Source: Macrotrachela quadricornifera
Lineage: Eukaryota; Rotifera; Eurotatoria; Philodinida; Philodinidae
Direction of reading: 5' to 3'
NCBI GenBank assembly: GCA_022393335.1
Contig: JAJEKB010020847.1
Coordinates: 234,470-298,469, forward strand
Length of the DNA stretch: 64,000 nt
Part shown: positions 46,362 to 58,740 of the stretch, piece by piece
How the letters are laid out: every line of letters begins with the position of its first letter
Position numbering within the stretch: position 1 is the first letter of the stretch
Notes under the pieces: generated by a model
The model's database searches: none
What the model saw: the letters and a program-made list of their open reading frames with translations, nothing else
What the model was told of the DNA's origin: nothing
Made by a program: the position numbers and the translations under genes

Positions 46362-48787
46362 TTAAAACCAATGAGAAAAACGTTTTTGTGTTTCTGAATA
46401 TAGTTTGTCTAGTCTTTCTATTTCGGCAAGTTGAGATTTGCTTGGTTTGATGAATAAATCCTTGTAATCAAAATGTTGCAAAATGACCAGATCGACCAAG
46501 CGTTTAATACGTGGCATGGGTACATAAATTACAGCAATATCATCAGTTTCATTTGGCAATTCTAAATTGATTACAACTTTCTTTAAAGTTTGACCTTGAC
46601 TTTTATGTATTGTAATACAATAAGCAGGCACAAGTGGTAATGCACGTCGCTTTATCGATAAAATTGCCTTTTGATTTGATTTTTGTCTTTTATATTTTGG
46701 AAGAATATCAGCAATATCAATATGAAATGTTTGTTCTATTAATGGTATTGAAACGAGATTTGGTTGGAGTTGATCAAGATCACATTCAATATTCGATTTA
46801 GTAATTTCAACTGATGCATAAAAAGGTCTATAAACGTATTGTGTGTTGTTTGGAAATGTTTCATAGAGAACTTCTGTTGACATAGAATCTTCTTCGTAAA
46901 CAAGTTGTCGAAAGATTCCATTCATGTCCTTAATAAGACCCAGTTCAATAGCAATATTTTGTGTTAAAATAATAGGCATCCCAGGAACAAAAGGTGAATA
47001 ACCTGGCTAATGCTCTATTTTGCTATCGGATAATTGTAACAATTTTTTAATGAGTGTTGGATCTTCAATTGGTTTACCTTTGCAAGTGTCTTTAGTGACA
47101 CATATTATAGGTCTCTGTCTCATTTATGCTGCTTTATGAATTGCTGATTTATTGTTCAATTGCGTTCGCGTTTCATTTCGGAACACAAGAATTGAAGCCT
47201 GAAAAGATGAAGACAGAAAATTATTGAAAACGAAAAAAGTAGACTTACTTAATTCCAACGTGAATCATATAGAGAGCCTACTGATGGTTGCCCAACAACT
47301 CGTACTTCTGTTCGCATTTGTTGCGTACGTTTTACGACACAGTTGATTTGAAATATTAAAAAATGTGCAACACGTTGTTGAATTTCTTTTTCATTCGATT
47401 ATTTACCACACTTTGTTTTAGATGGTAATGAAAAATCAGTATGTAATGGGGCATCATAAACAGGTCGGTATTGTAAATAGTCACCGAAGAAGATAACATT
47501 CACACCGCCGAATGGAACTTGCGTATCAATATCTTTTGGAGAGCAAATGATTCGATGGAGTTTCGCCAGTAAATTTATGCCAACCATACTCATTTCATCG
47601 ATTAATAAATATTTCACCAATCTCCATTCTTTTTCAAGTTTTGAATCACCTGGCTTGATGGTTCGTGGGTTTCCGGAATTACACTACTCACGCAAAAATG
47701 ATTGATTTGTCATTCCATTTATTTCAGCAGTAGCAATTCCAATTGGTGCAAGCTTTCGCATCATTTGTATTCTTTTTGTAACTAGGAAGTATTTGGTCAG
47801 AGCACGAATAATTTATGATTTACCCCGTACCACCACATCTAGGTATGCACATTATAAGCTAACCATTATTATCACCTAAAAATACTTTATATTTCAATTT
47901 ATAATAAATTAATTTGTAAGAATACCTGTACGACAGCGACTGTCGCCATCTAGATGACTGGTTATTATCATAAATGCAGCTCGTTGTTCTCTATTTAATG
48001 GAAATTCATCAACAATACTTCCCTGAGTGAGAAAGTTGGTTGAGATTGAGATAACTGGAAGAATCGAGCCATAATTTTCAAAATTATTATTATTATAGTT
48101 ATTTGGGTTCACTACTGTTAGAACAGCATCATCTGCATTGGTGTGGTTGCCTCTAATTAAACTTTGTCTGACTCGTTCTTTTTCAATCTTTAGTTGTTCT
48201 TGCTGTTTTATGTTTAATCGAATAAGATTTAGTGTTGCAGAAATGAACGGTACAAGTTGTTGATTCTCATAATCGATAGTTTCGTTCGAAGAAGATTCAA
48301 AATGAGCTACAACAAATTTTACATATTTATTTTGAATTTTAACTGATAAATTATCTTTCAATAAAGCTTACTATTTACATGACTGAATCTGCCAACATTA
48401 TCAACTGCTTCAACAGTTTCTTCAATGTATTTATGTTCTGTTGACTTTTTGGAGGCATTAATTGACGCAGTTGTGTACTCATCTATATTGCCTAGTAATT
48501 CTAATAAATCTTCACTATTGTTCATATCATATTCGCCATCATTATCTTGATTCGCAGGTAAGAGAACAGGATCGATTGCGTCATTATCAGTTTGAGCTTC
48601 AGCAATAACTTGAAGTAAATGTTCATCGCGATCTTTCTTACATTCATGCAAAAGTTGAATATTTTCTATGATCTTCCGTGAATCCATGAAAATACGATTT
48701 TGTCGAGATTTGAAAGAATCTTCCCATGTTTGATTGATGTCACAAAGATCCGTAAGGGTGCGCCAAGGTACGAAAAGTGCATGTAAT
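46362..48787 (-). pseudogene. Pif1-like DNA helicase, decayed
   Basis: Read from 48787 downward, the order is an N-terminal segment (FVPWRTLTDLCDINQTWED), a charged region (HECKKDRDEHLLQVIAEAQ), FPLNREQRAAFMI (Q-motif-like), a Walker A region, YLLIDEMSMVG (motif II), VNVIFFGDYLQYRPV (motif III) and AYCITIHKSQGQTL (motif V-like), ending SHWF. Damage includes a frameshift near 48361, stops near 47842 and at the Walker A position (about 47824, just before IIRALTKYF), a further stop near 47690, and lost sequence between about 47400 and 47300. An intron at 47876-47925 (GTATTC...TTTTAG) is preserved. These helicases are abundant in bdelloid genomes, and some are Helitron-derived. No Rep domain is visible here, so Helitron origin is unproven. 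Confidence 0.85.
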
Positions 48788-49058
48788 CCGCTTTATGATT
48801 TCTCTGGGAAACGCTGATAAAAAAAAATGAAAAACCTTTTCTCAGAGGTATGAAAAGTACAGCTAAATCTCAATTTGGATCCTACTTCAACTATGATATG
48901 TGCTTTTTGTACGTCCAAATCTGTACCTCGTAATTTCACAGGATGACGTAACTGAATTACATAGTATTTCAAAAAAGAAACTGAATAATAAATTAATTGA
49001 GTTTTATTAGTCTCTATGCACCATGGTCTACTCGAGTCTAGTAGGGTCTACTCATATG

Positions 49059-49277
49059 TGTAAAACTTGAAACTTGATTTCAACTATTCAATTCTACAAT
49101 TATTCAATAGTTGAAGGCTTTTCACCTGTGTGATGGTGCCGCGGAGCACGAGGATGGAGGACCTGCTTGAGGATGTCACGAAGGGCGAGAGGGAGCACCT
49201 GTGTGAATGTGCTACGGGACTTGAAGAGTGGAAACGTGTAATAATTGAATACTTGAATTCAAGTTTCAAGTATTACA
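49059..49277. mobile_element. 219-bp MITE with a GC-rich core
   Basis: The ends form an inverted repeat of about 40 bp: TGTAAAACTTGAAACTTGAT at left, TGTAATACTTGAAACTTGAA (reverse complement) at right, both continuing into AACTATTCAATT or AAGTATTCAATT. The core (about 49125-49235) is GC-rich (GCCGCGGAGCACGAGGATGG and on), unlike the flanks. The target-site duplication is not clear. The 67-codon open frame through the core has no domain. Confidence 0.65.
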
Positions 49278-50100
49278 TCTATGTCATTTTAAAGACGTCA
49301 AAACAAAGTTTTTTTTTGATAAACATTTCGTAAATAGGAAAGAAAGTGATGAAAATGAGATTTTATTAAAAAAAGACCTTGTATTAATGAGAATTTCTAT
49401 TTCAAGTAGGGAAGCTTCCAGCAAAGAACTGAAAGAAGAAATCATCATGTATTGGAAGAATATTAAGTCATGTCGTTTAGCAGTTTAAATCATATAACAT
49501 AAGTTCATGTAATTTTCATATTTTTGATTAGTTTTCTTGTTATTCAATGACACATGTTTTTCCTTGATCTATCTATTTTTCATCAGTGATTTTGAATATT
49601 TTGTGCGTATATTTTAAATAACCGAACAAAATAATTTATGCATAACTGACAAAACACAAATCTTCAAAAAAAATCAATAAAATAGACTTGACAATATTCA
49701 GGTGATTCATACTTTTAAAAAATTTTCCTCTACCTCCCGAGTATTAGGTTCGCCCTCCCAGAACAGAAAGCCTAGATAAAACACTGATTAGAATATTTTA
49801 TGAAAGAAGAAAAATAGGTTTGAGACAGAACCAGATTATGTTCGCATCTTAACCGGTTCTGAAAATAGTATCCAAATCTAGAACATTTTAAAGTTCAGTC
49901 TAATATCTTTGTTTTTAGAGAGTAGGGAAGAATTCGTATTTTATATCTATGAGTATTGATTATATCTACTGGGATACTGTTAGTTGACCACGAATGAGCT
50001 CCTGTAAACATCATTGAAATACTGATAAATCAATCTCTATATATAAAGCAGAATGTTTGTTTGTTTGTCTGTTTTTTTGTTTGTCTGTTCGCTATGCATT

Positions 50101-50390
50101 TAGACCCTGTAATAGCTAGCGTCACCAAACTTTTCGTGATACTTGCTTAGGTCTCGAGGAAGGTCGAGAGGGGGTTGGTATGACCACAGGGGATGGGTGA
50201 GAGGGAAGAGGTTCTAGATGAAGTTACATCTAGGTGATGACAAACTGCAATTTTCGATAGTGTAGTCCCTCTAATAACTAACATCACCAAACTTCCTATG
50301 ATACTTTCCTAGGCTCAGAGGAAGATCAAAATAGGATTGCCATGACGAGAGGGGTAGGTGAAGTTTCACTCACATCATAGCATATTCCAA
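50101..50390. repeat. 162-bp tandem duplication
   Basis: Two diverged units start at 50101 (TAGACCCTGTAATAGCTAGC) and 50263 (TAGTCCCTCTAATAACTAAC). They share CATCACCAAACTT, TGATACTT, CCTAGG or CTTAGG, GAGGAAG and a GAGAGGGG block. A TTTGTTTGTCTGT-rich tract precedes them. Confidence 0.7.
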
Positions 50391-51620
50391 TTTTTATTAA
50401 TTTTTCGAAAATTTCTGAAAATTTTCTCAAACATACGACCGTCTGTTTCACATTTTCTATTTCTGTTCACTGTCCGAGGGTGAATAGCTTCTACTTGATC
50501 GAAAGCTTCTACATTCATGGCACTGGGTGACTTCATGATAGAAATATCAGTGTACTTCTTATCAGGGACACCTAGGAAGTATTTGTGTCATTCATCAATC
50601 GAGGCTGAAACGAGGTCATAGATTGAGCTTGTCGCGACTGCATACAAGAGAAAGTGGAGTATAGAAGTACATCCACGCTTGATTAATCTATTCTTCGATC
50701 AATCAAATTTTCGCATACTCGAACGGTCAGTAATATTCATTTGATCAAGCTTTTGACGAAGATGTTGCACAACAAGAAAATTTTTTTTCAAAGAGACTTT
50801 CTTCTATAAATCAACTTAAAGAGGATTTAATAAAACTCAACAAAGGATCCTTGGGAGTGATGATAATCTATATGTTTCTTTAAAGGTTCCGCTACTTGGT
50901 ATATTATCACGACTAGTGTGGAGCAAGATGAAGTTTACGTTGCGTTTTCAACTAAAATGGTATAGAATCAGGACAGTATCGAGATTGGTCTAGCGTAACG
51001 ATAGCATCACTATGTGGATAGGGTCAGAAGACATTCTAGAACGAGATCATGATCGAACCGGGATTGAAATCGCGTTGAAATTCAATTGAGATGAAATAAG
51101 AACGAAGGTTAAAACGAGATCAGAACAAGAACTACACTGGACATAAGATATGATTAGGGTAAACTGAGGATCATATTAGAAGCGAGTTTATGATGTAGCC
51201 GATATCTATTTTCTTCTTTAATTGATATTGGAATCGAAAGGACTGACTATTCATGCATCTCGATTCAAAGCGCCTACTCTGAAAATTCTTCAAAATGGCA
51301 TCTATTAAATATCAAAGCAAAGATAAATGACACAGAACTTAAATTCTAACTTTTTTCTGAAGCGCATAAGCAATGGTTGAAGGGAGATTATAGAACCTTT
51401 GTTTTTGAATATGTAAAATGTGCAACATCGCATTTTTTCTAATCATCATCGAGTACCTTCATTAGTATTATATATTGTTCTTACGTTTTATTTTAAAAAA
51501 GATGCACTTTGGACACACAAATCATAAAATTAATCAAATAAAATAGCAGGAATAGAAGAGCAATTTCTGAGATCGAATAATAAAAAAAAGTGAAGACAGT
51601 ACTTGAATGAAAATATGAAT

Positions 51621-52817
51621 TTAATTGTTTGTTTTGAAATAGAGTTCAAGAGAAGGAATAATATCTTTCTTTCGACTAATTCTTGGCCCTAAATCAGCAA
51701 TTCTATTTTGTACATCGACATTAAATGTTTTTCGAATGACAATATCTTCTGTTTCACTAAGAATGACCATAAGATTTCGTACTTTTAAAATATCAATTAT
51801 TGAAAAGAGGAGGCCATGTAAACGACTTTTTTTCTTCTCATTATTCATTGCTTCAAGTAATTCATTTAGATGTTGAAGCGTGTTATTTGGATAAAATGTT
51901 TCCGAGATGCCCATACCCCACATTTGATCCTTGAATAGATATGTTTTATAATCAAGAAGAAGAATTTGTTGCATTGAAAAACCAGTTAAATTACTCCTAG
52001 CGGCAAACATTTTATTAGCATACGAATCAATATCGTCGATTTTTGCAATTGGTAAAAGATAATTGACCATCAAACGATCATCATTCGTTGTAGTCGATGA
52101 TCTAAAACAAAATTAAAGTAATCATTTTAATCTAAATGGAAAATTTTTAATTTTTTATACCGAAAATAAAGTGTATCACTGATAATGGCACTGACAAGAA
52201 GTAGCGCTATCTTTTCATCGATATACAGTCGATTCTCACAATACAATTTTGTCAATATTGTTGCTGTACATCCTACTGGTTCAAAACGAATATATATAGC
52301 TTCTGATGTTGTCAAATCGCCCAATTTATGATGATCGACCACATATGTCACACGCATCTTTTTCACATTTTCCATGGATTGCTGACCTAAAATAACATAA
52401 AGATCATTATCGAATACTTCAAAATTGATCCAACTAACTCTCATTATGATCGACTAAAGCAATTGCAGTGTTCTCTGGTAAACTGTTGGGTAACATATCA
52501 GGCTGTTCAATACCAGCTGTTTTAAGTACAAATTTTGCCTCGTTATTGAGATCACCAAGACGATAAGCTCTTGCATTAACTTTCACGCGACAAAGAAAGT
52601 CAGCATAGACTAATGCACTCACAATACTATCCGTGTCTGGATTGCGATGGCCGAATACAAAAACTTCGCTTTGGTTAGTAGTTATTTTTCTTCGTAGAAA
52701 TTTGCGTTTACAACGTGTGTCCATAGATGAATTGTTGTTTGAATGATCAGTAGAGAAAGTAAATTTTGCCAATAAATAGAATAATATTGAAATTATTTGC
52801 CATTTAAAGGGTAACAT
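51621..52817 (-). CDS. family II (DHH/DHHA2) inorganic pyrophosphatase with hydrophobic N-terminus
   Basis: Exons 52817-52439, 52386-52161 and 52101-51621 join in phase to 361 residues. The DHH domain carries the metal-ligand motifs FGHRNPDTDS (His57, Asp61, Asp63), VDHN (about 123) and VVDHH (about 144), then RFEPVG and SAIISDTL. The C-terminal DHHA2 domain ends with RISRKKDIIPSLE, the substrate-binding SRKK box of this family. The enzyme would hydrolyse pyrophosphate to two phosphates, typically with Mn2+. Bacterial members start at the FGH motif; here about 50 extra residues precede it, with a hydrophobic stretch (WQIISILFYLLAKFTFS) like a signal peptide or anchor. Met32 is an alternative start for a cytosolic form. 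Introns of 52 and 59 bp show it is a resident eukaryotic gene, not contamination. Animals usually use family I, so transfer from a prokaryote is plausible. Confidence 0.9.
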
Positions 52818-53085
52818 TATGTTGAAACAATATTAAAAACTGAATGCAACGGGAAATAATGAGAATGAACCCTGATAATAATCAAGAAGCTGAGCACTAT
52901 TAAAGCTCTAACATGAAAGGTTACCTTAGTAAACTTTTTGCTTTTTTTGATTTAATGCATTATTAACTGAGATAATCATTCGTATTATATACGAGCTAAC
53001 GATAATACACATCGATTGTTCTGCATTAATACGAGCACACGCGCATTTGTATTTATCTCTCATACATTTATTCTTATCATTAAAA

Positions 53086-53770
53086 ATGGTAGATGACGAT
53101 GAGTCATCTGCGGTTATTAATCAAATGGATTATAATTTAAAGATTGATGGCATCCAAAGTAATAACAAACGACTTTGAACAAAATCGTTTGATAATGAGG
53201 TTTATAAACTATCTCAATCACAAGAACCAACATTAAATAATCGAATTAAAAATGGAAAGATAGACAACGATAATCGAATGACGTCATCAATATATGAAAG
53301 GAATTTTCCACCTATCTCTCTATGGTTTAAAAACGCACCTCAAATAACTGATCGTCATTTGATAAACGAATTGATCTTGAGGGTGGAAAACACAATATAA
53401 GAAAGATCTCAATATCATTGGACGCTATGTTTACGAAAAATGTCTACTGGTTTTCACCAATGATCTTGAAACTTTTGACTTAATAATTCAAAAGTTACAT
53501 TGGTCTAGGAAGATTCAATAATTAGAATATAAAATGAAATTACAAAAAGTTTTTTCATCCAACTTTTTTTCTTGGTGTACAACATTTTTCGGAAAACTGG
53601 GATGAACAGGAAATTACAGAAGAAGTGAAAGAGAAATATTTAACTCTTAATAAACTAACACGATTACACGGACGAAAATAATTCAACATTAAATAGCGTC
53701 GGAGCGAACTTTCTATCTATACAACAAGTAGCGTTCATCCTACAGATTCACTGATCCTTTTCTGAAAGAA
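53086..53770 (+). pseudogene. decayed ORF1-like relic, possibly of a LINE
   Basis: A frame from ATG 53086 reads MVDDDESSAVINQMDYN, hits TGA at 53176-53178, continues in frame (KLSQSQEPTLNNRIKNGK, FPPISLWFKNAPQIT), then decays. In other frames GVQHFSENWDEQEITEEVK and NKLTRLHGRK follow. The layout (disordered start, FPP-x-L-x-F segment, later V-x-x-x-x-E...RL) recalls ORF1-type proteins of rotifer LINEs, but I cannot confirm the family. Confidence 0.35.
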
Positions 53771-54700
53771 AATTTAATATGATTATTATTCAAAATAGTT
53801 TTCATTTGGATTATCTTATATCTCAATCCCCTTGATTGCATGAAAGCTACGAACTAAACACCCCATTTTAGCGATGATCGTTTTATAGAAATACCCCTAT
53901 ATAGATTCACATATAAATGACAAGTAAATCCCAAATTCGAGTTTTTTGTCTTCGATTGATCATGTTTAATACAGATATTTGACCATATTCAGTGGTTTGG
54001 AACATCATAATTTCTAATCCTGAACTCTGACTTATTTGAACAAAACGGAGAGACTAATATTCATGTCTTTCTAAGCGCAATATTTATCATTATACGACTG
54101 TTTCTTTAAGAAAATGGAATTAGATGTGGTTCTGATGTTTCAGTTTGTTCATCAAGTTCAATAGCACGATCACGTGGCAATCACTCCAAACCACAATCCT
54201 ATAAAAAAATATCTTTTTCCAAACTAGAAAATTTCGGACAGCTTCTTAAAGTTTTAGGATAACACAACTGCATATCTATTGCTGCATTAAGCAAATAATA
54301 CTGTGTTAGTATTCACAATTCCTTTATTGGATATGCTCTGTTACATAAAGTGTCTAATAAAAAATTATTTTTCGTCAAGAATCGGCAAAACTACTTCAAA
54401 CACTACCTTAAAACGCAAAAATTATATTATCATTACGCGTTCATAAGAACTAATAAATTATTTTTCAACTAGAACATAAAAGCCTACAAAGTGTAATCAA
54501 ATCGAAATTCATAACATTTATCAAGCTAGTTTATTGTTAGGTTAATTGTAAATACACACAAAACAGCGAGAGAAAGATAATTAATTTGTGGATATCTATA
54601 TAGTCAAATAGGGGATAGAAATGAAAATGGAACACACAAAACCACCAAATGAAAAATGAAAAATAGATTTAGTTCATAATCATCGTTCGTTTATTCCAAT
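53771..54700. other. intergenic, no supported gene
   Basis: AT-rich. It forms the 3' flank of the minus-strand gene ending at 54701. Nothing else could be recognised. Confidence 0.5.
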
Positions 54701-57700
54701 TCATCCTGTAACCGTGCCTGCATTTGTATCAAATATCAGTGTCAAATTACTGGTCACCGAATTTGCTTGATTAACAGAATAAACCACACTAGGTCCACTT
54801 GATGATTCTAGAATTTAAATGAAATGATTCAGTTAATAAACAGAAAGATCGTTAGAGTAAAGCTCACTCTGCACGCCAATTGTGGCTGAAACACCTCCAT
54901 CAGTTGCCTGAAGATATTTATATTTTACGATGTTGGGCAAGTTTTCATAGAACACAATTTGAAAATGATAATATTGATTGAACTGACCGTAATGAGTTGT
55001 ATAAAACTCAAATGTTGTCGTCCGATTAGGTGCTATACCATCAACAGCATAATAGATATTCTGAGACGTTCCTGTTTGGATGAAAAGATCATCCCAATAA
55101 CCGAATGCAGTTGGTCCTGTAAAAGCGCTATTTGGAAGATTTCCGTTGGTATATGCACTGTTGCAGGTGCTGAGACAAACAACCTATGTAATTTATATTT
55201 TATTTCAGTATAGTTATTAATTATAATATTATATCTAAATTATTCTTTGTTAGTTTTACAAAAATGTGTTCATTAAAGATTATTTCTTATTCAAAAGGTT
55301 GTAGATCAATTATATTTGAAACAATAAACAACATTTGTATAATCCAATGAAACACGAATATCAAATTTATTTGATGGAATCTAATCAGTTATCCTATTTT
55401 TCGTTTATTTTCGATTGCTAGACACGAAGAAATATGCATATTCTATCGTGAAATAATTTTTTAGTTTTCAATTCTCATGATAAAGTCTATGAATTTTTTC
55501 GTAGAAGAACTTGTTGAATCACAGTACACGAAAAAACTGAACTTCATCCTCACCCTTAAGACTCAAATATCTCATCAAAGACAAATTATGTAATTTCACT
55601 TCTTGTATGCATATCTACATTAATGTATCTAGTCAAACTTTCAGAACAACAATGAATAGGATATTTACACCATTAGTTGTGACTGTAACATTCGTAGTTG
55701 AGTAATTGTACATTGATATGCTAAGTGGTAAGGTAATTGGTGTATAGCTATCGTCCAAATTAGAAATATTAAAAATAGAGATAGCCCCAACAAGTTGGAC
55801 AGCAGGAGCTTTACTGCATACACCAGCTGAACAACTTGTATAATTTGAAGAACATACATAACCAAATGAACCACAATTATTAAAATCAATTTGAAGATTG
55901 ATGCATATTCCTGATGGTGATCGTGAATATCCAGTGGCACAAGCTGCTGTTGCTAAAATTTTACTTAAGTTAATCGATAGTATATGTTTTCAGGAAATAA
56001 AAATTATATGATGTGAGTAGTTCGACAAGGACTACTGAATATAGAGTTTTACTCACAAAAATCTCTAGTGTCCATGTTCTAAAAAATATGAGCTACTAAA
56101 TTGGAGAAAAATCTGAGCAGATATGTTTCATCTATGAGTCTCTTATAAGAGTGATTCGCATTTTTTCGAATAATTATTATATGTTGATTTGAAGTTATGT
56201 TTGCAAGTCTAGATCAACTCGATTAATCTTAATAATGTCATCATGAATATGTCTTTGAATTTTTGCGTTTTGGAATGTCTGAACTATTTTTATCATTTGC
56301 ATACACAGGATTAAAGCTGTCATCTGTAAACAAGAACACTAATAACTGATCAAAATAGGGACAAAATCAGAAATTTAAAAACTTGACGATCCATTTATGA
56401 GCCATTATTGCTCTAAATGTTCGCAAAAAATTATACAAAGATCTGGTTTAATTATATACGAAAGAAAGTAGATTCGTCTTACTCGTTGTGAATAACGAAG
56501 ATGTTGTAGTACTTATTGAAGATGACGAATCTATCTAAATGCAAATAAAGAAAATAAAATACAATAGATTTTGCAAATTACTAGTGCTGTTATTAGATAC
56601 TATTGTAGTATTAGTATTAGTGCCATTTATTACTGCTGTTGTTGTGTCAATTGTAAACAAAATCGTTGTAGATGAATCTGTTGTTTCTATAGTTGTGGCA
56701 CTATGTGCCTTTGAAGCTAAAATTCCAGCTGTGATTGCTGCAGCCACAAACAACAGAAGTGTTATGCCGAAAAGAATAAGACATAATGGTGAACAATGCC
56801 AAAACCCACATCTGGAAATTTAAAGAAAAATTCAACTTAATTGTATCTTCTTCCTTTATACTTCTGAATATTAATTTTATAAAAGTTTCCTTTTCATGAA
56901 TTATAAAATATATGAGAATTTATTTTATATTCCTATGATAGATAATTTATCATAAATTTCCAGACAATAATTCAATCATTGATCCAAAGAATTCTTGTTG
57001 TCATTCAGACATATATATTTAAGAACTATCTCGGAAAAGATTATAATCGATGAATCAATTTATATGTTCATAATGGGATGAATAGAAATTTTTCTAATGA
57101 ATCAGAATCTTTTCTATCTCGATTTTCTTTCAATAACAGTTCTGATTAGTAAGTATATTGATACTTAATCGATCGGATTCAGATTGTTCTATACGTACTA
57201 GAGAACTTTATGTTAAGATATCTTCACTAGTTTTAATTATAAGCCTTAATATTTTTCGCGATAGACAAGAATGAGTTAATAAAGATACTTTCCGTAAATG
57301 TGATTTTTTCCACCATGATGTAGTCTTTATGCCTTCTTTGTCTATAATATCAGTGTTTGGTAGTTGTTCATTATTTATATTCGAAAATGCTCTACGCTAT
57401 TAAAGAAAAAAATATTTCCTTATGATATAATGAATAAATAAAAAATAGACTTACCTCCATCCGAGGACTACTAATTGAAGATGAATAATTCGTTGGTTTT
57501 ACGGATGAACTCTTTGGTAACAAATGATGATACTTAACATTTGTCAATTGAGATGGAGATAAATCAGAAGTTTGATGTTTCTATATTAAATGAAAAAGGC
57601 TTATTTCCATTTTAAAATAAATGTAAACACGATATCATGTTTTACGTTCAATTATATCAAGAAGATAAAAGATCTATTGGTATATATTCTAATACGTATG

Positions 57701-58740
57701 TACAATACATACCTCATCCGATAAGACTGATTTATTATTTGTTGAATTTGAAAATGTTGACTGTTGTTCATGTATACTTCCTTCATTTTCAATTTTTTGT
57801 TTTCTACGTTGTTTTTTCGGCGTTACAAGTACCTTCAATATGATAGATACAATTAAAAAATGATATTAATAAACAGTTGGATAATAATACTTGTTCTAAT
57901 TGTTCATGTTCTAACCAATTACGAACTTTCGTCTTGGGTGTAGACTGTTCATTTTCGTTTTTGCTCATTTCAGGCGTCTATTAAAAGTATGTTTATAAAT
58001 ATTCTTAATTTTTTTCTGTACATTGTTAATTTACTTTGGTTATTTGTACGTTGGAAAAATCAGAAGCATCGTATATTTTAAATGATGATTTTTTCTAAAA
58101 ATATACAACTGAATAATAACTATGGATATGATTGATTTCGAAATATGTAACTAAAGTCTGATGATATTACATAAAAAATGTTCGTAAATAATTTGATATA
58201 AATATAATGAAAAATTAAAGAAGGCTCATAATAAACTTTTTAATAGGATTTTTTACTATAAATTTCTTTCACAATGAATTTGATTCATATTCAATTACCT
58301 TTGATTTTTGAATTTTAGTCACTTGAGGCGATTCTGGTTGTTGCTGTGTATTGTGATTCTCCTCAAGTTGAACTTTTTCTATAGATGTTGCCTTTGTTGG
58401 TGATATAACCTATATATTATCAAAGTATGGATAAATATTCTCTTTTAATATTTATTAAATATTGCGTGATACCTGTTGTTGATTCTTTAATTTGGTATGA
58501 AGCTTTTTTCTTAAAGAATGATGTTTATTAACATGATTTTCTGGTAATTTTAGTTTTGTTATTTGAACGCCAGATAAATCAAGTTGATTATTGTTTGCTG
58601 ATTGTAGTGGTGATGAAGAGTCCTGAGAATAATAAGAGTTAAATCGATTGAATATTCTACTAGTCACTTTTGAAACTTACTACAACATGGTTTCTCAATA
58701 ATTTTGTTACTTGGGGAAGCTTGCCTATCAATGCTGCCAT
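54701..58740 (-). CDS. single-pass membrane protein, Ser/Thr-rich, extracellular beta module, about 13 exons
   Basis: Exons, 5' to 3': 58740-58681 (start MAALIGKLPQVTK), 58622-58473, 58409-58299, 58094-58035, 57977-57891, 57832-57713, 57580-57455, 57396-57289, 56811-56601, 56534-56483, 55952-55669, 55183-54868 and 54807-54701. All except the 57289/56811 junction join in matching phase; that one is off, so a small exon may be missed in the 477-bp gap. The first eight exons give a charged, probably disordered cytoplasmic part ending WWKKSHLRK. Exon 9 holds the membrane span (LCLILFGITLLLFVAAAI). A Thr/Ser-rich stalk follows, then a Cys-rich segment (ATGYSRSPSGICINL, FGYVCSSNYTSC) and a module with NGVVCL, AFGYWDDLFI, GIAPNRTTTFEFY and FQIVFYENLPNIVKY. 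That last pattern resembles nidogen/PA14-like beta modules also seen in fungal surface proteins. The role is unknown; probably adhesion. Confidence 0.7.

Larger units (their letters stand above)
48788..51620. other. intergenic, repeat fragments only
   Basis: It contains the MITE at 49059-49277 and the tandem repeat at 50101-50390. A TTTGT/TCTGT-rich tract lies at 50051-50091. No other gene or element could be supported. Open frames are short. Confidence 0.5.

Noticed and set aside
56054..56075. Possible 22-base exon (AACATGGACACTAGAGATTT...) in the surface-protein gene
   Set aside because: Joining it puts a TAG in frame; direct joining of 56483 to 55952 keeps phase and reads naturally.
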